This document shows positions 1 through 7,441 of a DNA stretch of 64,000 nt, piece by piece (within the stretch, counting starts at the first letter, position 1; every line of letters starts with the position of its first letter). This stretch comes from Bacteroidales bacterium (lineage in GTDB: Bacteria > Bacteroidota > Bacteroidia > Bacteroidales > UBA932): positions 1 to 64,000 of the forward strand of contig JAGAAD010000031.1 of the NCBI GenBank assembly GCA_017615445.1. Reading direction: 5' to 3'. The position numbers were made by a program, and so were the translations under genes. The notes under the pieces were generated by a model. That model was not told where the DNA came from. It made no database searches and saw only the letters and a program-made list of their open reading frames with translations.

Positions 1-87
1 AAATGATAAACAACTCAACTTACTAACGTAAGGATTCTAACCAACAATAATTAACCTTCTTAAGGTAATACACTACTAACTAATCGT
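1..87. other. Left-edge intergenic sequence, no gene seen
   Basis: AT-rich stretch with many stop codons in all frames. I see no gene, tRNA or recognisable motif. It probably is the 3' flank of a gene lying left of the window, because a strong hairpin follows immediately. Confidence 0.5.
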
Positions 88-114
88 TAAGGCTCGCTGG
101 GACAGCGAGCCTTA
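88..114. terminator. Intrinsic-type terminator hairpin
   Basis: A perfect 12-bp stem, TAAGGCTCGCTG at 88-99 pairing with its complement at 103-114, closed by a GGA loop. No long T-run follows on either strand, so it may act in both directions or be Rho-assisted. It most likely ends a transcript entering from the left of the window. Confidence 0.6.
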
Positions 115-175
115 TACGTATGTGCCCCCCCAGACCCCCTGCCAGTCGTCGCTGCGCCCCGGCAAAAACACTAAA

Positions 176-420
176 CGCACAAGGTGGAACTTTACCCCGG
201 GGACCTTGTGCGTAAATCTGCACTGTAGGTACTTTCAGCACACAAGGTCCCGCCTGTATCTTTCCACCTTGTGCGCCGCACTCCTGGGGCGTGGTGGGCA
301 ACATTCTGATAATCAGCGAGATAAGCAAAAGAGGTGTGCTGAAATCGACACACCTCTTTTAAGGAACTATCTGTGTATCAACGACTTAGCCCCCACGGGC
401 TGTTTGGCGGAAATGCGCCA
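176..420 (+). repeat. Extragenic hairpin repeat, family A, copy 1
   Basis: A 245-bp non-coding element that recurs, inverted and with the same length, at 3317-3561. It has an outer 14-bp stem (CGCACAAGGTGGAA at 176-189 with its complement at 262-275), an inner 11-bp stem (GGGACCTTGTG at 200-210 with 241-251), and a separate 12-bp hairpin (AAAAGAGGTGTG at 327-338 with 349-360). The arms can also pair locally as CACAAGGT-N17-ACCTTGTG. Open frames across it are short and have no recognisable protein. It sits in the tail-to-tail position downstream of rpmE. It accounts for most of the 360-base gene-free stretch before rpmE. Confidence 0.8.
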
Positions 421-421
421 C

Positions 422-458
422 AAAAAAAAAAGAGCCGCCACCTTGTGACGACTCTTTT
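422..458 (-). terminator. rpmE terminator
   Basis: Read on the minus strand: a stem of about 8 bp (AAGAGTCG against CGGCTCTT, one G-U pair) followed by a run of ten T. It lies 20 bases after the rpmE stop. Its loop carries CACAAGGTGG, a fragment of the neighbouring family A repeat. Confidence 0.75.
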
Positions 459-477
459 GTATCCTATGCGCAAGAAC

Positions 478-729
478 TTATTTCTTGCGAGCCTTGTACC
501 TCTGATAGAACTGGTCAACGCGGCCGGCGGTGTCGATGATCTTCGTTTTGCCGGTGTAGAAGGGATGAGAAGTGTTGGAAATCTCGACCTTCACGAGGGG
601 GTATTCAACTCCTTCAATCTCGATTGTCTCCTTGGTGTTGACGCACGAGCGGGTGATGAACACGTCATCGTTTGACATATCCTTGAAAGCTACAAGACGG
701 TAGGTTTCGGGATGGATTCCTTTTTTCAT
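478..729 (-). CDS. rpmE2: 50S ribosomal protein L31, type B
   Basis: Eighty-three residues, the normal size for the zinc-free type B form of L31, a large-subunit protein at the subunit interface. The central [10 protein letters not shown] stretch and the C-terminal [11 protein letters not shown] are the family signature. The CxxC pair of type A L31 is absent; the single Cys in SCVNTKE is not a zinc site. It is monocistronic, with its own promoter at 758-765 and a terminator directly after it. It is divergent from the phosphosugar mutase gene. Confidence 0.95.
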   Translation of the reverse strand: MKKGIHPETYRLVAFKDMSNDDVFITRSCVNTKETIEIEGVEYPLVKVEISNTSHPFYTGKTKIIDTAGRVDQFYQRYKARKK

Positions 730-757
730 TTTTACACTAGTGTTTTTAAAGCGGCTG

Positions 758-788
758 CAAATATAGAAAGATATTTGATCAAACCAAA
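758..788 (-). promoter_or_regulatory. rpmE promoter
   Basis: On the minus strand, TTTG (785-788), a 19-bp spacer, then TATATTTG (758-765), a full match to the Bacteroidetes sigma-ABfr consensus. The expected 5' UTR is roughly 20-25 nt. It overlaps the divergent promoter of the mutase gene. Confidence 0.75.
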
Positions 789-806
789 GAATTATTGCTA
801 AATTTG
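774..806 (+). promoter_or_regulatory. glmM promoter, leaderless type
   Basis: TTTG (774-777), 21 bp, TAAATTTG (799-806). The ATG follows only 6 nt later at 813, so transcription should start at or next to the start codon. This supports the ATG at 813 over the upstream in-frame TTG at 795. Confidence 0.7.
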
Positions 807-812
807 TGTGTT

Positions 813-2234
813 ATGACACTGATTAAATCCATCTCCGGCATCCGCGGAACAATCGGCGGCCCGGCAGGCGAAGGCCTCACCCCTATCGACATAGTGAAGT
901 TTACTTACGCGTACTGCGCGACTCTCCCGAGCCGTAAGCCCGCGCCGAACAGCGGCAAGCGCTACAAAGTGGTTGTCGGCAGGGACGCGCGAATCAGCGG
1001 CGAGATGGTGGAGCAGCTTGTCTGCGGCACCCTCATCTCCTGCGGCGTGGACGTGGTCAAATGCGGCTTTGCCAGCACACCCACGACCGAACTGGCAGTG
1101 ACGTTCGCGAACGCGGACGGCGGCATCATCCTCACGGCGTCGCACAACCCGCGCCAGTGGAACGCCCTCAAGCTCCTGAACGACAAGGGCGAATTCCTCA
1201 CGGCGGTGGAGGGCCAGGCGATCCTGGACCTTGCGGCCAGCGAGGACTTCGATTTCACCTCGGTGGACGAGCTTGGCTCGATCGAGGAGCACGACTTCAC
1301 GGACGAGCACATCGAGTCCGTGCTGAAGCTCGAGGCCGTGGACCTGCCCGCAATCAAGAAAGCCAGCTTCAAGGTGGTTCTGGACGCGGTGAACAGCGTT
1401 GGCGGCATCATCATGCCGCGCCTGCTCGAGCGTCTTGGCGTGAAGTGCATAACCATCAACGGCGAGCCCACGGGCGACTTCGCGCATAATCCGGAGCCGC
1501 TTCCGAAGAACCTGATCGAGCTGCGCGAGACCGTCGTTCGCGAGAAGGCGGACCTCGGAATCAGCGTGGACCCGGACGTGGACCGTCTGGCCTTCATCTG
1601 CGAAAACGGCGAGCCGTTCGTGGAGGAGTACACCCTCGTGAGCGTGGCGGACTACCTGCTTGAGCGGGCGGAAAAGGCGGGCGTGGAGCCGCGCATCACC
1701 GTCTCGAACCTCAGCTCCAGCCGCGCCCTGCGCGACGTCACCGAAGCCCACGGCGGGACGTACTACGCATCCGCGGTCGGCGAGGTGAACGTCACCACCC
1801 TCATGCACAAGGTGGGCGCGCTGATTGGCGGCGAAGGCAACGGCGGCGTGATCTATCCCGCCTCTCACTGCGGCCGCGACGCCATGGTCGGAGTGGCCCT
1901 TTTCCTCAGCCACCTCGCCCATAAGGGCATGAAAGTCAGCGAGTTCAAGGCCACTCTCCCGCCGTATTTCATCGCGAAGAACAGGATCGACCTCCCCGAT
2001 GCATCGGCTGTCGTGCCCGTGCTCGAGGCCCTGAAAGAGAAGTTCAAAGACGAGAAGATCAACACCATAGACGGCGTGAAGATAGATTTCGAAGCGACAC
2101 GCAAGTGGGTGCACCTCCGCAAATCGAACACGGAGCCCATCATCCGCGTCTATAGCGAAGCCCCTACCGAGGCCGAAGCAGAAGCTCTCGGACAGGAGAT
2201 AGTGAAGTTCGCAATGGACCTCCTTGCCAAGTAA
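813..2234 (+). CDS. glmM: Phosphoglucosamine mutase family (alpha-D-phosphohexomutase)
   Basis: 473 residues. It interconverts hexose 6- and 1-phosphates; in this family most Bacteroidetes members are assigned GlmM (GlcN-6-P to GlcN-1-P, for UDP-GlcNAc and peptidoglycan). The phosphoserine loop TASHNP is at about 108-113 (catalytic Ser110), the metal loop DPDVDR at about 253-258, the sugar-binding GGEGNGG at about 339-345, and the phosphate-binding RKSNTEP near the C-terminus. All four domains are intact. Substrate preference cannot be read from sequence; phosphomannomutase is the alternative. Its stop codon overlaps the start of the NamZ-like gene (TAATG), which ties it to cell-wall amino-sugar metabolism. 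Confidence 0.85.
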   Translation: MTLIKSISGIRGTIGGPAGEGLTPIDIVKFTYAYCATLPSRKPAPNSGKRYKVVVGRDARISGEMVEQLVCGTLISCGVDVVKCGFASTPTTELAVTFANADGGIILTASHNPRQWNALKLLNDKGEFLTAVEGQAILDLAASEDFDFTSVDELGSIEEHDFTDEHIESVLKLEAVDLPAIKKASFKVVLDAVNSVGGIIMPRLLERLGVKCITINGEPTGDFAHNPEPLPKNLIELRETVVREKADLGISVDPDVDRLAFICENGEPFVEEYTLVSVADYLLERAEKAGVEPRITVSNLSSSRALRDVTEAHGGTYYASAVGEVNVTTLMHKVGALIGGEGNGGVIYPASHCGRDAMVGVALFLSHLAHKGMKVSEFKATLPPYFIAKNRIDLPDASAVVPVLEALKEKFKDEKINTIDGVKIDFEATRKWVHLRKSNTEPIIRVYSEAPTEAEAEALGQEIVKFAMDLLAK

Positions 2235-3298
2235 TGTTCAGTTTCAGAACAACTCCCATAGAGGAACAACTCGACCGCGGCCTTCTCCAGGGCCGCGTCG
2301 GTTGTTTCTGCACCCAGAACTGCTTCGACACTTCGACCGGGAAGTATCTGTATGATATTTTCCGCCATCGTGGCAATCTGGTCCGGCTGTTCCAGCCTTC
2401 CGGGACCGAGTTGACACCCGGGACCAACCATATCGAGTTCTCTCAGGAGGATCTTGAGGGGCTTGACGCCCTGGTGGTCGAAATCCAGGATGTTGGGACG
2501 CGCTACTTCAATTTTACGCGCGACGTAATGCGCCTTCTGAGCACCCGCGCCCGAATGGAAGAAGGCCCTTCGATTTATATCGTGGACCATTTCAACCCGG
2601 CCGGACGCAGTGTGGAGGGAACCATCCCCGCGATCGAGGCGGACATCTGGACCCCGAAGGTTGCGCACAGGCACGGCCTGACGCTGGGCGAGCTATGCAA
2701 CCTGTATGTGAATGAGATAGACGCGAAGTTCCCGCTGCACGTCATCTCGGCGCTGGCAAACCGCTCCGCGTCCGAGATAATGCCATGGACCATCGCGCCC
2801 GCGTCCGACCTGCCAAGCATGTTCTCGGCGCTGATGTACAGCGGCGGCGGACTGTGGAACAACACGACCATCACGCCCGGAATCGGCACGGCGCGGCCGT
2901 ATGAGTACCTCGGCGCCCCGTGGCTCAAGCCGGACTCGGTCGCCGCGCCTCCGTGCCCCGAGGGCGTGCTGATGAGGCCGTGTTCGTTCACCCCCTCCGC
3001 CGGCCGCTACTCCGGCGAGAGGTGCTACGGCTACCAGATTCTGCTGAAACCGGATGCCCGATATCATTCTTTGCTGCACACCCTCGAACTTATGCGCTAC
3101 TTCGCGGAGCACTACTCCCAGTTCGAGATGCTCCCGCAGCTGCACGTCAAGGTAGCTGACCCTGTCATCAGCGAGTATCTCCGCGGCGGAATCACCTTCG
3201 ATATAGTCCAGGAGCACGTCAAGGCCGAAGAGCAGAAGTGGATCCGAAAGGCCAAGAGGTTCATCTTGTACGACGACGCCCCGGTCAGAATAAAATAA
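2234..3298 (+). CDS. NamZ-like exo-beta-N-acetylmuramidase (DUF1343)
   Basis: 354 residues. DUF1343/NamZ (YbbC) enzymes release terminal MurNAc from peptidoglycan fragments. Family landmarks seen are the Rossmann-like N-terminal half with VVEIQDVGTRYFNF (about 77-90), the FNPAGRSVEGT stretch (about 120), and the GGLWNNTTITPGIGT and GTARPYEYLGAPW segments of the second half. There is no signal peptide and it is shorter than the usual ~400 residues, so it probably works in the cytoplasm on imported muropeptides. It overlaps glmM by 1 bp, which suggests a MurNAc/GlcN recycling pair. Whether the exact catalytic residues are all kept was not checked against a structure. Confidence 0.8.
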   Translation: MFSFRTTPIEEQLDRGLLQGRVGCFCTQNCFDTSTGKYLYDIFRHRGNLVRLFQPSGTELTPGTNHIEFSQEDLEGLDALVVEIQDVGTRYFNFTRDVMRLLSTRARMEEGPSIYIVDHFNPAGRSVEGTIPAIEADIWTPKVAHRHGLTLGELCNLYVNEIDAKFPLHVISALANRSASEIMPWTIAPASDLPSMFSALMYSGGGLWNNTTITPGIGTARPYEYLGAPWLKPDSVAAPPCPEGVLMRPCSFTPSAGRYSGERCYGYQILLKPDARYHSLLHTLELMRYFAEHYSQFEMLPQLHVKVADPVISEYLRGGITFDIVQEHVKAEEQKWIRKAKRFILYDDAPVRIK

Positions 3299-3316
3299 TA
3301 CTCTTCCGGGCAGTCC

Positions 3317-3561
3317 GGCACATTTCCGCCAAACAGCCCGTGGGGGCTAAGCCTCTGATACACAGAGAGTTCCTTAAAAGAGGTGTGTCGATTTTAGCAT
3401 ACCTCTTTTGCTTATCTCGCTGATTATCAGAATGTTGTCCACCACGCCCCACGAGTGCGGCGCACAAGGTGGAAAGATACAGGCGGGACCTTGTGCGCTG
3501 AAAGTACCTGTATTGCTGATTATCGCGCAAGGTCCCGGGGGGTAAAGTTCCACCTTGTGCG
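3317..3561 (-). repeat. Extragenic hairpin repeat, family A, copy 2 (inverted)
   Basis: Reverse-complement copy of 176-420, again 245 bp, with scattered substitutions. The outer stem CGCACAAGGTGGAA (3461-3474) pairs with 3548-3561. The AAAAGAGGTGTG hairpin lies at 3376-3409 and keeps pairing through one G-T wobble. It lies 18 bases after the NamZ gene. The two copies face each other around the rpmE-glmM-namZ segment. Confidence 0.8.
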
Positions 3562-3570
3562 GCAAAATGA

Positions 3571-3642
3571 CAGGATGAGGCCGTTTTTGCCCCATCCTGC
3601 GTGAATATTCTACAGGATAACGCCTTTTTGCCCTCATCCTGC
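3571..3642 (-). repeat. Extragenic hairpin repeat, family B
   Basis: Two tandem hairpins with CAGGAT stems (3571-3577 with 3593-3599; 3613-3618 with 3636-3641). On the minus strand their loops carry GGGCAAAAA. A structurally similar pair with different stems but the same loop motif lies at 24788-24864. It is non-coding and directly abuts family A copy 2. Confidence 0.55.
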
Positions 3643-3670
3643 ACCACCAAAAGGCTGCCGATAATAAAAA

Positions 3671-3700
3671 AGGACGGGCGGCCGATTGGCCGTCCGTCCT
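3671..3700 (-). terminator. tRNA-Glu terminator
   Basis: Minus-strand 13-bp stem with one G-T wobble (3688-3700 against 3671-3683), a four-base loop, and then six T. It begins at the encoded CCA of the tRNA, so termination and 3'-end formation are immediately coupled. Confidence 0.8.
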
Positions 3701-3774
3701 GGTACTGGGTAGGAGAATCGAACTCCTATTGCGAGATTGAGAATCTCGAGTACTAACCGTTATACGAACCCAGC
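3700..3774 (-). tRNA. tRNA-Glu (anticodon CTC)
   Basis: Folds into a full cloverleaf on the minus strand: acceptor GCTGGGT with ACCCAGT (first pair a G-U wobble), D-arm GTAT/GTAC, anticodon stem CGAGA/TCTCG with loop TTCTCAA (anticodon CTC), variable loop CAAT, and T-arm AGGAG/CTCCT. The CCA is encoded (3700-3702). It decodes GAG, which fits the GC-rich codon use of the neighbours. A single-gene transcript with its own promoter and terminator. Confidence 0.93.
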
Positions 3775-3795
3775 AGTTAGTCCCGATTGGGACTG

Positions 3796-3826
3796 CAAAG
3801 ATAGATAAAAAATTTAACGCGCCAAA
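3796..3826 (-). promoter_or_regulatory. tRNA-Glu promoter
   Basis: Minus-strand TTTG (3823-3826), 19-bp spacer, TATCTTTG (3796-3803): a complete consensus promoter 21 bases before the mature 5' end. A 6-bp hairpin (AGTCCC/GGGACT, 3779-3794) lies in the short leader and would be removed by RNase P. Confidence 0.75.
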
Positions 3827-3832
3827 TTTTTT

Positions 3833-5527
3833 TTACAGCGGATCCACATCGAAAGTGTATAGCGCCCCGTACTGGAGCTTCAACTCAGCCTTTCGGGAAG
3901 CGAGCGAGGAGTCGCGCTGAAGCACCTCGCGACGCACCATGGAGCCACCCTTGTCATACATATCGACAAGGCGGGTATACGGAGGCAGCCCAAAAGACTT
4001 GCGTTCGGCGAGAAGCTCGCCCAGTGCGGCGCTGACGCCCTTCCGGTCCGCGAATCCCGCCCCGTCCGAAGCAAGCGCGCGATAGACCGGATGCGAGGCA
4101 GCGCCGCACTGAACCAGAAGCCGGTCCGTGTGCAAACGTATCGAGCAGAGCAGCTGCAGTGCCTTTTCGTCCGCCCGGAAATCGGAGCGGTCGAACAGGG
4201 CGTCAGCCTGCAGCACCAGCGTCAGAGCGCTGTGTGAGGCCGATTTCCGGGCGGCGACAGCCGTCAGCAGCTGCGGATCGCGGTCGGACAACAGCGAGCG
4301 CATCTCGGCGACCGCATCGTCCTCAGTCTGATAGCAGCGCACGACCGTGATCAGCGCATCGGCAGGCAGCGCGCGAATCTCATCGAGCGCCCGGCGGGAG
4401 TAGTTCCCCACCATCCCGCGTTTGTGCTTTTCCGCCGGGATATCGATAATCTCCACGGCGGGCAGCGTCTCGCTCACCGGCATCAGCTCGTACTTGCCGC
4501 TGAGGCAATTGCTCAGGCTTTCGAGCGACGGGCAGGCCGAACCCAGAATCAGCCGGGCACCGTGCAGCCGCGCGAGCATCGCAGCCACATCGCGGCCGTT
4601 GTACAGCGGCGCCGGTTCGCTCTGCTTGAACGACACGTCCTGCTCCTCGTCCACAATCACCAGCCCCAGCTCCGTCCACGGCAGGAAAAGCGCCGAACGC
4701 ACGCCTATCACAGCCACCGGACTTGAAGAATCGCGCACGGTCTGCATGACTTCCCTCTTTTGCTTATCTGTGGACGTGGCGCCATAGAACAGCAAACGCT
4801 CGCCAAGCCCACGGCCCAGGGCGTCACGCAGGTTGAAACCGAAATCCGTCTCGGGCTCGAGAATCAGCACGCTCCTGCCGGCATCCAGTGTCCTTCGGAT
4901 CTCATCCAGATAGTAAGGCACGCGGTCCGTCCCGCGCAGCAGCACCGGTTTCTCCCTGAAATCTATCGTATTCTGAAAAGCCTTATGGACAGGTTCCGAG
5001 CCGAGAGCCTCCAGCTCCACACGGGCAATATTCAATTGTTCGAGAAGGCGCGACAATTCTTCCTCAAGCCTCGCCGTGACTGCGTCATTGTGCTTTCCCT
5101 GCAGGGCCTTCTCCCTCAATCCCACGCTCTTCTCCAGTTTCGCTATCTTCGCTTCAAGCGCCGAACGCTTCTTCTGCTGAATCTGCGCAGAATGCTCGCC
5201 CATCCTCAGCGCCTGCATTTCGCCGCGCACTTTCGCAATCGGATATGCGACCTTGTACACCTCTCCGAGCGTGCACATATAATAAGAGGAAACGAACTCC
5301 CAGAGTTTCATCTCGGCCTCGCTGATGTCCTCCAGGCCGGTGTCCGCCGAGTCTATCGCGAAGACATTCTTCACATCAGGCTGCCCGCCCACGCTTACGA
5401 CCACTCCTACATAGGGCTTACGCGCAAATCGCACCGACACCCTCTGCCCCACGTGAACCTCCTCCGTGGTGCTGTACCACGGATTCCACTCCAGCCTCAG
5501 AGGCAGACACACCTGGATGTAAGTCAT
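3833..5527 (-). CDS. priA: PriA-like primosomal protein, helicase motifs lost
   Basis: 564 residues, against ~730-820 for PriA. It is recognisable as PriA by the N-terminal 3'-DNA-binding domain, the IVDEEQD box (about 291-297; normally DEEH), the following KQ...LYNGRDVA stretch, LILGSACPSLESL (about 326-338) and the LPPYTRLV tail. The Walker A loop is gone: the position of GxTGSGKT reads LLRGTDRVP (about 197-204). The whole cysteine-rich zinc module and helicase motifs V and VI (GTQMxxKG, QVAGRAGR) are also missing. A charged coiled coil fills about 111-175. The frame is long and clean, so this looks like a maintained ATPase-dead protein, perhaps a DNA-binding restart scaffold, rather than decay. 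The start ATG is chosen because a consensus promoter lies 4 nt upstream. Confidence 0.8.
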   Translation of the reverse strand: MTYIQVCLPLRLEWNPWYSTTEEVHVGQRVSVRFARKPYVGVVVSVGGQPDVKNVFAIDSADTGLEDISEAEMKLWEFVSSYYMCTLGEVYKVAYPIAKVRGEMQALRMGEHSAQIQQKKRSALEAKIAKLEKSVGLREKALQGKHNDAVTARLEEELSRLLEQLNIARVELEALGSEPVHKAFQNTIDFREKPVLLRGTDRVPYYLDEIRRTLDAGRSVLILEPETDFGFNLRDALGRGLGERLLFYGATSTDKQKREVMQTVRDSSSPVAVIGVRSALFLPWTELGLVIVDEEQDVSFKQSEPAPLYNGRDVAAMLARLHGARLILGSACPSLESLSNCLSGKYELMPVSETLPAVEIIDIPAEKHKRGMVGNYSRRALDEIRALPADALITVVRCYQTEDDAVAEMRSLLSDRDPQLLTAVAARKSASHSALTLVLQADALFDRSDFRADEKALQLLCSIRLHTDRLLVQCGAASHPVYRALASDGAGFADRKGVSAALGELLAERKSFGLPPYTRLVDMYDKGGSMVRREVLQRDSSLASRKAELKLQYGALYTFDVDPL

Positions 5528-5531
5528 ATAG

Positions 5532-5569
5532 CAAAGATAATGATTTTCGAGGCAGAATTCATATATTTG
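5532..5569. promoter_or_regulatory. Divergent leaderless promoters of priA and the S9 peptidase
   Basis: The 45-bp gap holds two -7 elements pointing apart: TATCTTTG on the minus strand (5532-5539), 4 nt before the priA ATG, and TATATTTG on the plus strand (5562-5569), 3 nt before the peptidase ATG at 5573. Both transcripts should be leaderless. Good -33 boxes are not evident. Confidence 0.65.
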
Positions 5570-5572
5570 TAT

Positions 5573-7441
5573 ATGATGATACTGAGCATTCTGATCGCCC
5601 TCGCGCTGGGCGCAAGCATAATCGAAGTAAAGCCCGAGTCCAATCCGGGCGGCAAAACCCTCACGATGCGGGAAGCGACGATAGACCGCAGCGTCTTTCC
5701 GCAATTCCCAAGAATAAACCTTCAGCAAAGAGCCCCGTTCAAATACAGGGTCGATGAAGGCGAAGGAGTTTATTATCTGAACGACAAAGACACCGTCTGG
5801 ATTGCCCGCGACGAAGCCGAACTGCACTACGGAACCAGCGTCAGCCGCAACGAATTCGGTATCGACGGCGGCCTGTTCCCCTCCCCGAGCGGGGAAAAAC
5901 TAGCCTTCTACAGCAAGGACGAAGCGCCGGTCCCGGAATTCCCGCTGCTGGACATCAGCAAGTGCACCCTCAGGCCGCTCAAATACCCCATGAACGGGAC
6001 CGCCTCCGAGCGCGTGGACCTGCACGTCTACGACTGCGCGACTGCCAAGACCATCACTCTGAAAATCACCGACTTCGGACCGGACAGATACATCACGGCC
6101 GTAAGCTGGATGGGCGAAGACAGAATCCTCACTCAGGTCCTCAGCCGCAGCCAGCACGAGCTTAAACTCAACCTCTACGACGCAAACACCGGCGAGTTCA
6201 TAAAGACCATACTCGAAGAGCGCAACGCCGCCTGGGTGGAGCCCTACCAGCCCCAGATCCAGCTTTCAGACAAACTCTTCCTCTACTTCACGGACAACCG
6301 CGACGGCTTCAAGAGCATCTACTTGATGGATCTGGACGGCGGCATCAAACGCATAACCCCGGCTCCCGCAGACGCGCTCTTTATCGCCTATAAGAACGGT
6401 TACATCTACTACAACAGCTTCGAAGTCTCCCCCGCAGAGCAGCAGATCTTCCGCGTGAGACTCACCCTCGGCAAAACGGCCGCCAAATCCAGAATCGGCA
6501 AGCCCGAGCGCATCACTAGGGAGCGCGGCTGGCACAACGCCTTCTTCATCGGAGACACCCTGATCGACCGCTACAGCAGCTTCACCGTCCCCGGCGTCCT
6601 TCAAAAATACAACGCCAACGGCAAGCCCGTCGGCGAGCCTCAGAAGGTCGCTGACCCCTTGACAGACTACGCCGTGCCGGAGATCGAATTCGGCACCGTC
6701 CCCAGCGCGGACGGGCAGTTCGAGAACTTCTACCGCCTCTACAAGCCCCTGGGCTTCGACCCTGCGAAGAAATACCCGCTGATAGTCTATGTCTACGGCG
6801 GGCCTCACTCACAGATGGTCAAGGACAGCTGGCTTGGCGGCATCCGGATGTGGGAGCTGCTGATGGCCCAGAAGGGCTATGTGGTCTACGTGCAGGACAA
6901 CCGCGGCACCTCCAACCACGGCGCAGCCTACGAAAAAGCCATCAACCGCGAGTGCGGCCAGGCCGAAATGGCCGACCAGATGGTCGGCATCAGCCGCCTG
7001 CTGGAGCAGCCGTGGATAGACCGCGAGCGCGTGGGAATCCACGGCTGGAGCTACGGCGGCTTCATGACCATCTCGATGGCCCTCACTTACCCTGACGTCT
7101 TCAAGGTCGCGGTCGCGGGTGGCCCGGTGATAGACTGGAGCTGGTACGAAGTGATGTACGGCGAGCGCTATATGGACACTGAAGCCACCAATCCGGGCGG
7201 CTTCGCCCTCACCCGCCTTCAGGACAAGGCAAATAAGCTTTATGCCAAGCTCCTCATCTGCCAGGGCGCCCAGGACGTCACGGTCGTCTGGCAGCACTCC
7301 CTCAGCTTCGTGCAGGCCTGCATAGACGCCGGCAAACAGATCGACTACTTCCCCTTCCCCATGGCCGACCACAATATGGTACGTGAGGAGCGGGTCTACC
7401 TATACCAGAAAATAACAGACTATTTCGATACCAATCTATGA
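5573..7441 (+). CDS. S9 family prolyl/dipeptidyl peptidase
   Basis: 622 residues: a hydrophobic N-terminal segment (about 2-16, possible signal or anchor), a beta-propeller (about 50-370), and a C-terminal alpha/beta hydrolase domain. The nucleophile motif is GWSYGGF, the acid GAQD and the base DHNM, in the right order for the Ser-Asp-His triad. The propeller has SRNEFGI where classical DPP IV has a Glu-Glu pair for the substrate N-terminus, so the specificity may differ from Xaa-Pro dipeptide release. It overlaps the M20 dipeptidase (ATGA), forming a two-step peptide-degrading operon. The frame is open further upstream, but that part runs over priA and is not expected to be translated. Confidence 0.85.
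   Translation: MMILSILIALALGASIIEVKPESNPGGKTLTMREATIDRSVFPQFPRINLQQRAPFKYRVDEGEGVYYLNDKDTVWIARDEAELHYGTSVSRNEFGIDGGLFPSPSGEKLAFYSKDEAPVPEFPLLDISKCTLRPLKYPMNGTASERVDLHVYDCATAKTITLKITDFGPDRYITAVSWMGEDRILTQVLSRSQHELKLNLYDANTGEFIKTILEERNAAWVEPYQPQIQLSDKLFLYFTDNRDGFKSIYLMDLDGGIKRITPAPADALFIAYKNGYIYYNSFEVSPAEQQIFRVRLTLGKTAAKSRIGKPERITRERGWHNAFFIGDTLIDRYSSFTVPGVLQKYNANGKPVGEPQKVADPLTDYAVPEIEFGTVPSADGQFENFYRLYKPLGFDPAKKYPLIVYVYGGPHSQMVKDSWLGGIRMWELLMAQKGYVVYVQDNRGTSNHGAAYEKAINRECGQAEMADQMVGISRLLEQPWIDRERVGIHGWSYGGFMTISMALTYPDVFKVAVAGGPVIDWSWYEVMYGERYMDTEATNPGGFALTRLQDKANKLYAKLLICQGAQDVTVVWQHSLSFVQACIDAGKQIDYFPFPMADHNMVREERVYLYQKITDYFDTNL

Noticed and set aside
122..448. Open frame of about 108 codons in the region before rpmE, with a near-copy at 3285-3650
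   Set aside because: Similarity between the two is explained by the inverted DNA repeat. The predicted proteins have no known domain and no promoter, and the sequence is dominated by stem-loop arms.
798..2114. Long open frame antisense to glmM
   Set aside because: A shadow of GC-rich codons. The plus-strand protein has all catalytic motifs; the antisense one has none. The same applies to the long antisense frames over trkH, the GH31 gene, mscS and the AddB-like gene.
4760..5572. N-terminal extension of the S9 peptidase frame across priA
   Set aside because: It lies antisense to priA and has no peptidase features. A consensus -7 box sits 3 nt before the ATG at 5573 and a hydrophobic N-terminus follows it.
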